64,000 nt of DNA, taken from assembly GCA_963971285.1 (NCBI GenBank), contig OZ020265.1:4504270-4568269 (forward strand). The letters are read 5' to 3'. Positions 11,223-23,192 of the stretch are shown piece after piece. Origin of the DNA: Astropecten irregularis (Eukaryota; Echinodermata; Asteroidea; Paxillosida; Astropectinidae). Below the pieces are notes generated by a model that worked only from the letters and a program-made list of their open reading frames with translations, had not been told where the DNA came from and searched no databases. The translations under genes and the position numbers were made by a program. The stretch's first letter is position 1, and each line of letters begins with the position of its first letter.

Positions 11223-12015
11223 TGCAAGACAGGTTACAGCCACAGGTACATCGACCTATAAGTACAAAACAGTAAACAGTATGCAGGGTGTCAAAATACG
11301 GTGAATGTGTACACAGTGAGGTTGAAAGGTCACCACGCGCAATGCCAGCACAGACACAACAATAATGGCTGTGCTGTGTACAAAGTATATGGCACATACA
11401 GAAGGCATGCATGCATTATAAATGCATGAATGGCGACACGACATAGGTCAAAAAGTTTTAAGTAGGAACACTCAAAATGCGCGTTTCAAGCCAAGCTTGC
11501 AAATAAAAGGAACCAGAAACTCACCAAAATGGTCGGAGGAGTCCGCACTCCCTACATCGGCATATGCCCATGCTGACCAGCCAGGTTGGAGGCTGGTTTA
11601 ACCCCGGAATTCTCCGGAGGAGAATTACATGACTGTTGTCGCCGAATCGTAAAACGAACAGTGTCCGTTTTCCGCGCGCGCTCACCTCGTGTGGACACAT
11701 CACCAAGCAACTTTAAAATATTAGTACACCCGCATATGGACTAAGGTCGTGGGATCATCATTATTTAACAGTAACTATAAAATACAATTTCCACCATCAC
11801 ATGGATGTACTAATTAAATACAATATAAATGGAATATTAAGAATATCCATTGACATTTAGTTTGGGCCTAATTGTTTACAAAGTATGAGGCGGAGTGATT
11901 TGTGTGTAAACTTGTACACATATGCATATTCATGAGGGACCATTCTAAATATAGCACTGTATCTGGGGAGTTGGGTATTGTGAGTAACTTACGAGTCCCC
12001 ACAGAAATAATTATT
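11223..12015. other. No gene identified
   Basis: A small GC-richer patch lies at 11,540-11,700. It has an open minus frame but no recognisable motif or convincing splice sites. Confidence 0.35.
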
Positions 12016-12027
12016 TCAAAATATATA

Positions 12028-12376
12028 ATGACTCACCGACCTGCTCATTTTACTCACCGGCCTGCTCATTTTGCTCATCGGCCTGCTCATTTTACTCATC
12101 GACCTGCTCATTTTACTCATCGACCTGCTCATTTTGCTCATCGACCTGCTCATTTTACTCATCGACCTGCTCATTTTGCTCACCGGCCTGCTCATTTTGC
12201 TCAACGGCCTGCTCATTTTGCTCCATGAGCAGACCGCTGAGTCAAATGAGCAGGCCGCAGAGTCAAATAAGCAGGTCGGTGAGTCAAATGAGCAGGCCGA
12301 TGAGTAGGTCGCGGGGTAAAATGAGCAGGCCGATGAGCAAAATGAGCAGGCCGGTGAGTAAAATGAGCAGGTTGGT
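12028..12376. repeat. 21-bp satellite in inverted orientation, running into the assembly gap
   Basis: 12028-12225 consists of 21-bp units CTCATCGACCTGCTCATTTTA and variants. From 12225 the orientation flips to the reverse-complement unit (AAATGAGCAGGCCGATGAG) up to the first N. The result is a ~350-base imperfect palindrome that could form a long hairpin. Each arm creates a 7-residue-periodic false ORF (THRPAHF / SKMSRPM). Confidence 0.9.
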
Positions 12377-12576
12377 NNNNNNNNNNNNNNNNNNNNNNNN
12401 NNNNNNNNNNNNNNNNNNNNNNNNNNNNNNNNNNNNNNNNNNNNNNNNNNNNNNNNNNNNNNNNNNNNNNNNNNNNNNNNNNNNNNNNNNNNNNNNNNNN
12501 NNNNNNNNNNNNNNNNNNNNNNNNNNNNNNNNNNNNNNNNNNNNNNNNNNNNNNNNNNNNNNNNNNNNNNNNNNNN
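12377..12576. other. Assembly gap (200 N)
   Basis: Exactly 200 unknown bases, a round number suggesting a placeholder gap. It abuts the inverted satellite, so the assembly probably failed at the hairpin. Confidence 0.95.
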
Positions 12577-12713
12577 CCCTCGTGTCCCCCCATTTGAAAT
12601 TTGGGTTGGTGAAAAAAGAAATATATAAAACGTTTGCCCCCCCCCCCAAACAATTGCTAGTGCCCCCCTTGTGCCCCCCCAGACTCCAGAAGTCTGGTGA
12701 CGCCACTGAAGAG

Positions 12714-13056
12714 CCCAAAACAGAAATGTTCACAGATTTACATATAACTTTCAGGGAATGAAGATGGTGTTGGTAGAAACCTGCCGTTAAAATATTTCCG
12801 CCTGAAATTGTGTATTTATCCAGAAATTAATAAGACAACGACCGAAAATCTTTTTGATCTTTTAAAAGATCAAAAATAAAAGAGAAAAGACTTAAGAAAT
12901 ACTGTGGCCGTTTTTTCACTGGTTTTTTTTTTCAAAAAGTTGGTACCGTATGGGACTGAAATTTTCACAGATTACTTTTACTGTATCTTCCTTGATATTT
13001 TTGCCCATGAATCTGTATTTCTTTGACAAAAACCAAAGTATGATACTACCCTTTAA
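12714..13056 (+). mobile_element. TTAA-1 MITE, copy 3 (left end truncated)
   Basis: Starts inside the left end (AAAACAGAAATGTTCACAG) and is complete to the right end with TTAA at 13053-13056. Keeps the GATCTTTTAAAAGATC core. Confidence 0.75.
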
Positions 13057-13075
13057 AACTTCTGCCTGAGTGAAA

Positions 13076-13314
13076 TAGGGCCTTTACGAAATGAGGCGTG
13101 AGGCCATAGGCTTGGGATTTATTTAGACTACCGTATCGCCATTTTGCGTCCTAAATAAAATGGAGGACATGAGATACATGGCTAAGCTGGAGTCTTTATT
13201 CGGTTTCGTCATGCGCGTGGCCCAATTCCATCGTTTCGTTTTGTGTGCATCAAATGGCCAGGAGCGAAGTAAGTTCCAGGCCTAGCCCCTTAGCGTGGTT
13301 TCATAAAGGCTCAT
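13076..13314. mobile_element. Candidate MITE, ends AGGGCCTTTACGAAAT
   Basis: Left end TAGGGCCTTTACGAAATG and right end GGTTTCATAAAGGCTCATA form an imperfect TIR of ~18 bp. The interior is unique. Target duplication is not clear. Confidence 0.4.
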
Positions 13315-13649
13315 AGACTGGTTGAAGTTTTACTCCAGGTACCTGGGCTGGTGCTGTTTAATGGTAAGTGAAGCATATGCGCATGTTGGTGCAATAACCC
13401 GGTGCACGTGGGAGTGTCGATTATTCTGAAGTGGGAACAATGGTACTTCAACCGGGGAAATTAGGTTGGCAAATATATTACATTTTTATAAAAAGCTGAA
13501 GAACATACCAGCACTTTTTTGCCGACTACAACAATAGAAAAGAAATAGCAAGTAGGCCTATGTTTCGATGGAAATTGCTGGGAGGACAGGGTACATCTCT
13601 TCGTCGGCTTCAGTGGAAAATACCCAGGCAGCCTGGCATCGATCAAAAA

Positions 13650-13920
13650 AGCCTCAATATCTCAGTATGATTGATCCCTCATGTACTGTACTGTTCTTCA
13701 GGTTGCAACATTGTTAATACTGCGCATATCAATATAATGATCCTTGGGGTAAAGCGTTGTGTGCGTGGTTTCAGGCCTTCTGACTGCCAAACAAACAAAG
13801 ATAACTGACTATTAGGGACACCACCAACAAGAGGCTGGGTAGCTCAGTTGGAAGAGCACTGGTACGGTATTCACTTAAGTTGCTGGTTGGATTCCCGCTC
13901 ATGTAACTCATCAATGACTC
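13650..13920 (+). mobile_element. tRNA-derived SINE, copy 1
   Basis: The family is recognised by ATGATCCTTGGG, then GTGTGGTTTCATGGCTTCTGAC, then GGGACACCACCAAC, followed by a tRNA-like module. Here that module is at 13834-13906, with an A box TAGCTCAGTTGG and a decayed B box (GGTTGGATTCC). Other copies: 19640-19815, 33222-33500 (minus), 52262-52500. Confidence 0.7.
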
Positions 13921-13978
13921 CAAATTGTACATTTTCTCCCCTGTAAAATGTTATTCTTGTATTGTCAACGTCTTTCAT

Positions 13979-14342
13979 TTAAATGCACTATCATAATTTG
14001 GTAGCATGTCCAAACATAAATCTTCACAGATTTACGTATAACTTACAAGGTATGAAGATGGTGATGGTAGAAACATACCGTTAAAATATTTCCGCCTGAA
14101 ATGGTGTATTTATCCAGAAATTAATAAGACAACGACCGAAAATCTTTTTGATCTTTTAAAAGATCCAAAATAACCGAGAAAAGACTTAAGAAATACTGTG
14201 GTGGTTTTTCGATATTTTCTCAAAAAGTGGGCACCGTGTGGAACTGAAATTATCACAGATGATTGTCACCGTATCTTCCTTGATAGTTTTGGCCATGAAT
14301 CTGTATTTCTTCGCCAAACCAAAGTAGTGATACTACATTTAA
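13979..14342 (+). mobile_element. TTAA-1 MITE, copy 4
   Basis: TTAA at 13979-13982 and 14339-14342. TIRs are diverged (AATGCACTATCATAATTTGG / GTAGTGATACTACAT); the GATCTTTTAAAAGATC core is preserved. Confidence 0.75.
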
Positions 14343-14651
14343 GTGTCCAGGGGCCAGTTTCACGAAGCAATGAGACTGATCTTAGGTGTATTAAGATAAA
14401 TCCCAATAGCTAAGCAAAGTGGATATCACAATATGAATCACTATGGAGATACTGGCAACTCATCTACAAATTCATCTTTGTGTTTGGTGAAATCCAGCCC
14501 AGGTGTTTATTCATAATAGTGGTCATTTTTCCAGAACCCATTTTCAAGAGTTCAGCATCCAAGAATGTTGATGATATTAGCTACAATATTATTACAAAAA
14601 GCACGGCATCAAATAGGCTAAATTTTGAAACGTGGAGACTAAATTTAGCCT

Positions 14652-14871
14652 GAGGCCAATTTCATAGAGCTGCTTAAGCACCAACAATAAAATCAATATG
14701 CCAGCCAAAACTCCTTGTGAATGTTAATATGCTCAGCAAACAATGGCCGGATACAAGTCAAAAGCAGTAAACATCACATGCAAGTTTGGTTGGTAATTCT
14801 ATTTGATCAAGGATGACTTTTCATGCTTAAGCAATGTTCGTGCTTCAGCAGCTCTATGAAATTGGCCCCTT
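14652..14871. mobile_element. MITE with GGCCAATTTCATAGAGCTGC ends, copy 1
   Basis: TIR GGCCAATTTCATAGAGCTGC continues TTAAGCAC on the left and T(C/G)AAGCAC on the right, ~27 bp in all. Related copies are at 32735-32935 and 49697-50284. Confidence 0.8.
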
Positions 14872-16181
14872 GGTAAATCTAGTCCCCACGACTCAAGATT
14901 TTGCCTGTTTGTTGCCGTGATTTGATGCCATGGGAGATATTTTTGGAGAGGCCGGGGACTAGTAGAATTTATCAAGTTGCATAAGCTTGTCAGAAGTAAG
15001 CCAGTATACAGAGTCTAAGAGAAACACACTGAACAATGTTCATCTTTGTAAATATTTATTGACTCGTATTCCTCAAATGCAAACAAACTGCATGAAATCA
15101 AATAACTGACAATGATCCAACTGAACAATTCTGCAATGAATGTAATAAACACAGAAAACTCAATTTTGCTATTGCCTTTTCCTTGCAACAAATCTTTTTA
15201 TGATATTTAGTTGAACCCAAAAGGTTGACTTCTACTCCTCAAAAGCAGCAAGCATGCAATGGATGTGAGGAATAAATCTGAAACTGAAGTGACATCTTGG
15301 ACCCAACTCTGACGTCTTCATACCTCTTCCCAGTAATTTTCCATGCAACAGGTTTTTACAATGGAAAATATAGTGACCAAGGATTACATGTATGGCCTTA
15401 GACTGTGGAAAGGTTGTGTTGTATGTATATGAGTCAGGCATAAGCCACTACTACAGAGCATAATAGTACATACAGCCTATTGACAAGTTCCATATGGCAT
15501 CATTAGTTGATAAAGTGTTCATATGGCACAAATCCAGAAACCAACTTTAAATTCATATGTATCTTTTACTTGCATGTTCTTGTCCTCTTGTCATTGAGCC
15601 TTTGAGAAAGCCCTGCTAGGATAGAAACGCATCAGGCCCTTCTAACTCCAAGCAATCTTCTATTGTTTTACAACACATTTCTTCAAAGGAACCAATACTA
15701 GCCCAGTTTGTGTGAGCCGGACCCTATAGCCATGACACTGAATATGCATCACATTTACCCAATAGAGAATTATTGCAGGCAGAAAATAAATCAACATCAT
15801 TATAAACAAAGAAATGGACGGTAAAGCAATATTTGAATAAACTCTCCACACAGATCTACCAGAGCAATCTAAAGACAAATCATAAATAATCCAACAAAGT
15901 TAATCCAAGCCAAATGTCAAACAAAAGTAAATCAGTGAAAGCATGTTAGAAAGCCAAATAGATACATGATAAACTTTGGTAGAAGTTTTACATAGTACTA
16001 CATATAGTCCATAAATGTACATTCCATTATGTACATAGAAACATGTCCGATCTCACCTGTACAAATATGCATGGGTTAATTAGTACTTTGATTATATACA
16101 CAGCAAATACAATTTAACTACTTTGTACAAGAATATTTAATACACCCTATACATGTACAGGGTCAATAAAATTAATCGAAA
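14872..16181. other. No gene identified; short degenerate repeat near 15600-15655
   Basis: CCTGCTAGGATAGAAACGCATCAGGCCC (15,612 onward, in segments) matches sequences at 35,860-35,950 and at the hairpin 50,890-50,952. The minus-strand open frames 15232-15441 and 15660-15878 show no motif. This could be kinesin 3' untranslated DNA but nothing shows it. Confidence 0.35.
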
Positions 16182-16529
16182 TTAAAGGAACAGTACAGGA
16201 TTAGTAACATACCTAAATAGAAATCCACAGATTTACGTATAACTTTCAGGATATAAAGATGATGCAGGTTGAAACGTACCATATATTTTCGCCTGAAATG
16301 CTGTATTTATCCAGAAATTAGTAAAACCACGACCAAAAACAGTTTGATCTTGGGGTAAGATCAAAACCATTCTTTATGTTTTATAAGGAAAAATTAGTTG
16401 TTATTTTATTGTGACTACGATGTCCAATTGAACTCAAATTTTCACAGATTAATTATTTCATGTACATGTTTGACCAGGCTGTTCTGTGACCTTCACCAAT
16501 CAAATACCAATGTATTATACCTTTGTTAA
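16182..16529 (+). mobile_element. TTAA-1 MITE, copy 5 (strongly diverged)
   Basis: Recognisable by CCACAGATTTACGTATAACTT, CCAGAAATTAGTAAAACCACGACC and AAATTTTCACAGATTA in the right order. The ends are worn, with TTAA at 16182-16185 and near 16526-16529. Confidence 0.6.
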
Positions 16530-16581
16530 CACACACAAAAAAAACCTACAATTTTTCAGTATTTGTTTGATATAGGACATG

Positions 16582-16919
16582 TATAGACCTTTTTGTGCAA
16601 TGTATTAACCCAATTTTTTGTCAACCAAGATGGCGGAAACTATGGAGAGCCATCAAAGCCAGGCATAAAAAATAACCACAATTTGTACCTATTTGTAGAC
16701 AACGTTTCATATACATTGAAAGATATTGCTGAATGTAATGGAAACAACACAAATAATGATGGTATGTATTTTGTAAAGGTATGGAAAGCTTGAAAAATGT
16801 TGAATTTGGTCATGCCGTCAGTTGAGAAGGCAAAATGATTTGCAACATTTGGCTGTCCATGCCAAGTACATGTATTGCCAACCACCAGTCAATGTTTGTT
16901 AACACAAAAAAGGTCTATA
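16582..16919. mobile_element. 338-bp MITE with TATAGACCTTTTTGTG ends
   Basis: Left TATAGACCTTTTTGTG and right CACAAAAAAGGTCTATA are inverted repeats; the ends allow a TA target duplication. A damaged relative (about 30,010-30,243 and 31,196-31,215) shares GGACAGCCAAATGTT, CATACCATCATT and AAATTGTGGTTAT, and is itself split by the hAT element at 30244-31195. Confidence 0.7.
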
Positions 16920-16952
16920 GTCTTGACACTCACTGATTGGCAAGACTATACA

Positions 16953-16999
16953 AGGTGTTTCATGTGATGACGATGTCATCGTCATCACATGAAACACCT
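16953..16999. repeat. Perfect 47-bp palindrome (23-bp arms, 1-nt centre)
   Basis: The arm AGGTGTTTCATGTGATGACG plus ATG is followed by a single T and then the exact reverse complement. No direct repeat flanks it. Confidence 0.95.
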
Positions 17000-17442
17000 C
17001 TCAATATATATATCACCATATAAGAACAATCCAGGAAAAAGTCCTGTAAAATGATTACAGAAAATATTAATTTGCATTTCTAGGGGGCAGAACTTTTCAG
17101 ATAGTACTATTAATGACCAAAAATGTAATATCTGTTTACAAATTGGCTACATGTTACTGAAAAACTGAAATGAACATTTTTGAAATTGGACCTACTATTC
17201 TTAGCTCTATTCTTAGCTAGGAATTGTTTAAGACATATGTAAATGAGGCCATCATTGGTTTTGAAGAGCCTTTACTAGCAACATTTCTTAAACCCCAGAT
17301 TTACTTTTGGTCTTGACAAGTTTTCTTTGTTGAACAAACCATCATTATTACCACAAATGACATCCACAACACAATGTGGTTATTCAGTGAGGGATCCAAT
17401 CTGTGTGCATTTCACTACGAATCATATATTTCAAGTATAAAG

Positions 17443-17607
17443 TTGATCTTTAAAATACTGTTGCCGTTTTTCACTGTTTTCTCTCAAACATTGGGCACTG
17501 TATGGGACTGAAATTTTCACAAATGACTGTAACTGTATCTTCCTTGATATTTTTGCCTATGAATCTGTATTTCTTTGACAAAAACCAAAGTATGATACTA
17601 CCTTTAA
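17443..17607 (+). mobile_element. TTAA-1 MITE, copy 6 (right half only)
   Basis: Begins at GATCTTTAAAATACTGT within the core palindrome and runs to an intact right end with TTAA at 17604-17607. Loss of everything left of the core suggests deletion or a break at the palindrome. Confidence 0.75.
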
Positions 17608-17990
17608 AGTAACAGTTACTGTATTAATAAATGAATCATAATTGTTCCAGTCTTAGTTTGTTTCTAACATGGGTTCATTATAGTGGCACTTTATGGCATT
17701 GCTGCCCTGGTAAACACCATTGAACTCAGTCACGGAATATATGACAACTGAATACCATGCATGTACCTATTAGTGCATGTGTGTATGTGCATGTACCAGC
17801 TAGTGATGAGTTCAGGCATTACATTTGTAATTCTATGAACATGAAGTCTGATTCCATGCCTTGTGTCATTGATAGAGCAATAATCAGATATGATATGATC
17901 ATTATCAGTCAGACCTTCTATATCTGTCCTTTTATATATTACTCAGCTCCTTGCACAGAATAATAAAGATCATAATAAGTAACTCAAATC

Positions 17991-18408
17991 TTAAAGGTTT
18001 ACTGTAATCAGGTTTGGGAAAGGGGTGAAAGTGCTTTAAAATTATTGCTTAATTCATAATTATTGACCTACAATTTTTTTTTTTTATGTAAGTGCTTAAT
18101 TTTGACCAAAACGTTTTTAAAAATTAATACATGTATGGCCCACCACCAAAAATCCCCCTTGGAACGGATCCAAGCAACAATGCGTATGACATCACCTACA
18201 GAACTAGTATAGGCTCGCACCATAGTACACTGCGTGGCGTTCTGCTTGTGACGTAAGCACGGTTTTATCACGAAAAGTGGGATGCTAAATATTATCCGTT
18301 TTCTATATACAATATTTGTTTAGCACAAACAATGATAGACAGGTTGAGTTTTATAATAATACAGATGTATTTAACTTCATATGAGTTTTGATTACAGTAA
18401 ACCTTTAA
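17991..18408. mobile_element. TTAA-2 MITE (different family from TTAA-1)
   Basis: TTAA (17991-17994), TIR AGGTTTACTGTAATC, interior, inverted GATTACAGTAAACCT, TTAA (18405-18408). The element body is 410 bp. It shares the first four TIR bases AGGT and the TTAA duplication with TTAA-1, so the two may use the same transposase (inference). Confidence 0.85.
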
Positions 18409-19639
18409 TAATAATAATAATAATAAATTTCAAGAAGAAGAAAGTGATAAAAGACAGGACTAAATACAAATCTCATCAAAAATATTTGGTTTGCACTTTA
18501 CACGACGTGACCCGAAATGTGAACAGAGTACTCTAAATACACAATGGCTGCCTCACACTGGTACAACCTATTGTGTGTATCGGTGGGATATCCACTTCCA
18601 AAGTAGTCTTGGTTCAATATGTTGTTGGTGTGGATACTCAAACCGATTACCTGCACTGATCAGCATGCACGTACATAAGTATGTATAGGTGATCTGCAGG
18701 CACGTACTGACCTGTCAGTAACAACGTCTTTGGAATCCTGTAAAATCTCCTCCAGAAAATTGGGGGAAACACACTGCGCATGCCTTACTTTTGATTTTGA
18801 AGTCAGGGACAGCCAATTAACATGTATACATGTCCGTGCATGCAGGGCAGTGGTGGTAACCAATACATATTCAACAGTGTGTCATGGAGACGATGTAGCG
18901 CGCTACATAACAAGGTGCGCACGCAACTCACGGCCTTTACAGGATTCCCGAGACGTTGTTTCAGAGAGGTCTTTATGTATATGTACGTGCGTGCTGGTCA
19001 GTGAGGGGAATCGGTTCGTACGTTCGAGAAATAACAACGTCGTGTACCAAGACTACTTCCAAAGTTAAGGGAATGGATTTAGTGTGTACAGAATGTATTG
19101 AATAATGGTTAGGTAGTCGGTGGACACATTCATGCAGCGCGTACACCTCAGTCACATTATGTACTGCTGACATCAAGTACTGTACCAAGCTAGTATATGA
19201 TGATATAACAATGTCTGTAATAGACCTCCATGTGTTGGTCATTGGACTAATTATTTATATATTGAGAAACTCCATCAATTACTGAATACTTAGTATGTGG
19301 ACATTACAATGAATACCTTTCAGGCAAGAATACATATCAAAGAAGTGACAAGAATCAATTATAATTCAATAATATACAGATCTTTTTGTTAGATTATTTT
19401 GGATAAGAAGTTAAATTCAATGAATGACTTCAAGAAGCCTGTCAACCATGATCTCATTGATTTCTAAAGAACTGACATTACACTAAACACTTATAACTAC
19501 ACAATGAAGGCTTACAGTAAAAGTATCAGCATGTATGGATGCCAGGCTAGTACCTGTCAATACAAAACAAGGCAGCAGGAATGAGCCAAGATATTGTCAT
19601 TACTCTATATGTAGGTACAGGACTTCTACGGGTCTAGGT
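18409..19639. other. No gene identified; (AAT)n at 18409-18428
   Basis: A short AAT microsatellite follows the MITE directly. The rest is unique sequence with several short frames on both strands, none with a recognisable motif. Confidence 0.4.
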
Positions 19640-19815
19640 ATGAATGCTGATGTCATGTACACATATGTGTGTGGTTTCATGGCTTCTGACTGCCAAACGA
19701 CAAAGATAATTGACTATTAGGGACACCACCAACAAACATGTAGGGCTGGATAGCTCAGTTGGTAAGAGCACCCGTACAGTATTCCGAAGGTCACTGATTC
19801 AAATGTTTCTATGTT
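19640..19815 (+). mobile_element. tRNA-derived SINE, copy 2
   Basis: GTGTGTGGTTTCATGGCTTC, GGGACACCACCAAC, then a tRNA-like module with A box TAGCTCAGTTGG (19749-19760) and a weak B box. The family's ACATAGGG is ACATGTAGGG here. Confidence 0.7.
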
Positions 19816-19842
19816 AAATTTTCAAAACAAAAAAGTGTTATA

Positions 19843-20277
19843 CAGGGTGTCCCAAAAAAACGCAACACTTGTGTCGAGAACTATTATATAAAAATTTAAC
19901 TGTTTATCACTTCAAGATTCAGATATGTGATACAACTATGTCTTGGCTATCACCATGTAAAATTTGACAACAATTTGACTTTAATTGAGTGAAAAAACTA
20001 AGATAAAATTAACCAACCTCAAAACCCAATTTTAACCTTTCTTTCATACACATTATGTGTGCATTGACCACTATACGTGCTTTCCTTGAAAATTTGATTT
20101 TAAGGTGTACTCTTTCAATTGGTCATATTTTCGCCAATTTCAGCCCGATTTGGCTTAAATTCTATATGGGGATAGCCAAGACATGGCTGTACCACATATA
20201 TGAATCTTGAAGTGATAAACAGTTCAATTTTAACAAAATGGGTCCAGACAGTGTTGCGTTCTTTCTGTGAGACACTG
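19843..20277 (+). mobile_element. Mariner/Tc1-type MITE, complete copy (435 bp)
   Basis: Ends CAGGGTGTCCC and GAGACACTG (imperfect TIR), with inner TIR CGCAACACT / AGTGTTGCG and TTTAACTGTTTATCACTTC matched inversely. Flanked by TA (19841-19842, 20278-20279). Other copies: 7326-8479 (split) and 54958-55277 (truncated). Confidence 0.8.
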
Positions 20278-20555
20278 TATATGACAGAACTATGTATGGG
20301 AGCTGAAAATAGGCATGAAGATCAAGACATTTGTGTATTTGCATATATGAATTACTGAATGGTTTAATTGACCTGCAAATTAAGGGTGATGGTTCCAATC
20401 AGTGCTGATATACATGTAAGCCACATGATTTACATTCCTTGCTTAGCTAGGCATTGGCTGTAAGTAATAGGCCAAGGCTATATAGGCCATGTGACTGCCG
20501 TGCCAAACTTAAATCAAATGAGGTGCAGCAATAGCATGGTAGTACATGTAGCTCG

Positions 20556-21535
20556 TAGGGCTGTCCATTTACGAATAATTTAGTTTTCGCAAATCGAGAA
20601 AAAAAATTGATCGAATATTCAAATATTCAGAAAAAAAACAGCAATTCAATGTAAAAATATGAAAGTACGTTGCGTAATGGCTGCTGGTAGCTATCGGGGC
20701 GCCGCACCAGGCGTGCTAGACAATTACAGATCATGAAAAGATCCTATCAAAACACCCTGCCTTTTTAGCAGATTTTTAATAAGTTACAGAATGATATTAT
20801 CCGCTATTTCTACCAATACGCAATTGACAGGCCAAGCAAAATAGTAGCGCGATCTTTTTTCCGACATCGAGCACCAACATCGAACATTATGTAGGCCGTA
20901 TGCATTGTTGTATCGTTGCAAGATCCCCATATTCTGACCGTACCGTCTTCTAAAATAGTACTGTAAATCGCGTTTTTCTGGTCACCTAAATCTTACTTCA
21001 ATTTGGTTATTTTGTCCATCTGGCCAAGTAGAAAGACACTTTTCAGTTCACCGAATTAATTCCAAAAACGAACGGTAAAAAATCCTCCAAAAGCGACGAT
21101 CGTATTCATATCGCACGCACGCTACATGCATCATGCATGCACACCACTACAGCCTAGCCAGCCATCGTGCATGATGGTATCTGTGCGCGTAATAGCGAGA
21201 ACTTCACACAGCACATAGCGTGCACCAGCGCAAGTCTCAATCACATAGTCGGCAGGAAGCCTGCACGTACATGTACACGTACATGTTCACAGTACACATC
21301 GAATGTACAATGTGTTAATGTCACATACACGGTGAAATAGCGCTCGGACGGTACCGCAGATCGTGGATGGCTTGAGTACCATGGATCGCGGCCGGCTTCA
21401 ATGCATTTTGCGGTACATAATCTGCTTTTGGCATCGCGTAAATTTTTTCTCGAATATTCGAACGGGCAAAATATTATTCGAATATTCGAGTGATAATCGA
21501 ATATTCAAATTTTCGATATATTCGAGACAGCCCTA
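20556..21535. mobile_element. Non-autonomous hAT element (980 bp), perfect 8-bp TSD
   Basis: Ends TAGGGCTGTC and GACAGCCCTA; subterminal reiterated CGAATATTCGAATATTC motifs. The 8-bp duplication GTAGCTCG is exact at 20548-20555 and 21536-21543. Terminal TAGGGCTG and an 8-bp TSD are hAT hallmarks. The interior has no transposase ORF. Confidence 0.9.
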
Positions 21536-21739
21536 GTAGCTCGGCAGTTTATCATTTTTGCTACAATTCATGGTTGATAATGTTGCCGATTGCCGAGTAT
21601 GAAGATTATCAGGAAGTTAGTATCAAATGGAGTTTGTAAAACAAGAATTTCTGAGAAGAGTGGCACAATGTTCAACTATAAACATCTTATTTAGTGAAAC
21701 TGCATTTTTTGCACTGTACATGTTCTCAGACATATACTC

Positions 21740-21890
21740 AGACTTGGCTCTGTACTTGACACACTCTGGACTCAGACTTGCTAGCAATGTACTCGGACTG
21801 GGCCCCATACTCGGACTCGGCGTCATACTCGGACTCGGCCCCGTACTCGAACTTGAAATACTCATAGTACTCTGTACTCAGATTTAAGGA
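21740..21890. repeat. Degenerate CTCGGACTCGGCC repeat
   Basis: Reiterated units TACTCGGACTSGGCCCC with decay on both sides. It creates open frames on both strands (Leu/Gly-rich and Ser/Pro-rich) that I treat as repeat artefacts. Confidence 0.65.
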
Positions 21891-22705
21891 ATTGACTTCA
21901 ACACTGAAATATAGTGTTCAGTGTCACTTTAAACTTAAATAGTCTTGCCTGTTCAGAACAGGTGTGGAGACAGGTAGCGATATCCAACTGCACTGAATGG
22001 CATCCTATTGTAAATACATGTACATACCAAAACTGAATCTTGATCAATTACATAGTACAGGAGTAAATATTAGTCAGCTCAAAATACATGTTGTCCCCAA
22101 TTGCCATACACTATGTGTGGTCACTATGACTACTTGCATAATGTTGCAATACAACACATACCCCAGTTTGAATGTGTTGGAATTCTTCTGGCCCATGATT
22201 ATAGTCCAATGTGGGTATCTCATCCTATGGCTATGTATACTACATGAGTATAATGTATAATGTATATCTTACATTGCTGTACTGGTATATGTTACTTGGA
22301 TATGAGTCCTCGTGCTGATGGATATAGCTGTGATGTTCCACCTGTTGTTTTCCTGCTACCTGACGCCATTGTAGAGGACACTGCAGGTTTGCTTCTGAAA
22401 TTCATGACATGTCAAAAGAGACAATGGATTAACTCAATACACTCATCAGTGTTCACTCAATTGTAAGCTTCAGTCCAATGTTAATAGTTTTCTTGCAAAC
22501 AGATCTTCCTAATTGCTCTGTTTTTCTCTCCCCTTTCCTTTACCCCTCACCTTTGAGTGGCCCTCTGGGGCCTTGTGTTGGGCAATATTTATATAAAAAA
22601 ACAACAACAACAACAAACTACTCCCTCAGGATACTGGTTTTAAGACAAACATGACGACTGCACAGATTTACCAGGAAACAAGCTTTCCTTCCAAGGAACA
22701 GTGCT
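21891..22705. other. No gene identified; (CAA)n at ~22599-22617
   Basis: TTTGAGTGGCCCTCTGGGGC then GGCAATATTTATA and (CAA)n look like the 3' tail of a retroposed element, but the body is not recognisable. The missing kinesin terminal exon could lie here; I could not see it. Confidence 0.35.
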
Positions 22706-22708
22706 TTA

Positions 22709-23192
22709 GGGGCCGTCCATAAAGTACGTACGCACGAAGGGGGGGAGGGGGGTTGTTACCGATGTGTACGCCATGCGTACAGGGGGGAGGGGGGGTTCAT
22801 GCCAATGCGTACCGTACGCAAACGAAAAGCATTATCGCGCGAAAAGAGAGGTAAAAAACGTGAAAAAAGCACCGGGATTGTTTAGTTTTTTCCTTTTTTT
22901 TCTTATTCAACATGGTAAAAAATAGTAAAATCCATCTGTAAATGTATAAAAACCTGCTAAACTTTAGTCATTCATTTCAGAATTTGAAAGTGACGTCCCA
23001 ATAACGGTACCGGCCTGGATTACGGTGACATTTTATTGATGCTAAACAAGGGACCACGAGAAGTGAAAAACCTAATATGGAATGCGTATGCGTACAGGGG
23101 GGGAGGGGGGGTTGGGACCACTGCGTACGCCATGCGTACAGAGGGGTAAAAAAAGTCGGCATTTCGTGCGTACGTACTTTATGGACGGCCCC
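22709..23192 (+). mobile_element. PIF/Harbinger-type MITE, complete copy (484 bp)
   Basis: Ends GGGGCCGTCCATAAAGTACG and its exact inverse, followed inside by poly-G/poly-C tracts and GTACGCCATGCGTAC palindromes. TTA flanks both sides (22706-22708, 23193-23195). A truncated inverted copy lies at 4997-5490. Confidence 0.85.

Noticed and set aside
11042..11275. Lys-rich 77-aa ORF
   Set aside because: Produced by a 15-bp minisatellite; no codon or motif evidence of a gene.
12213..12761. ORFs of 146-178 aa across the satellite and the N gap
   Set aside because: Half of each translation is unknown residues, and the rest is 21-bp satellite.
15232..15878. Minus-strand frames as kinesin terminal exon
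   Set aside because: No acceptor in the required phase, and no Lys-rich or conserved kinesin C-terminal sequence.
19744..19813. Possible tRNA gene
   Set aside because: A box is good but the B box is degraded and flanks match a dispersed SINE family; same reasoning for 13834, 33250 and 52350.
21623..21887. Opposed 80- and 86-aa ORFs
   Set aside because: Both arise from a CTCGGACTCGG repeat; low complexity and no family.
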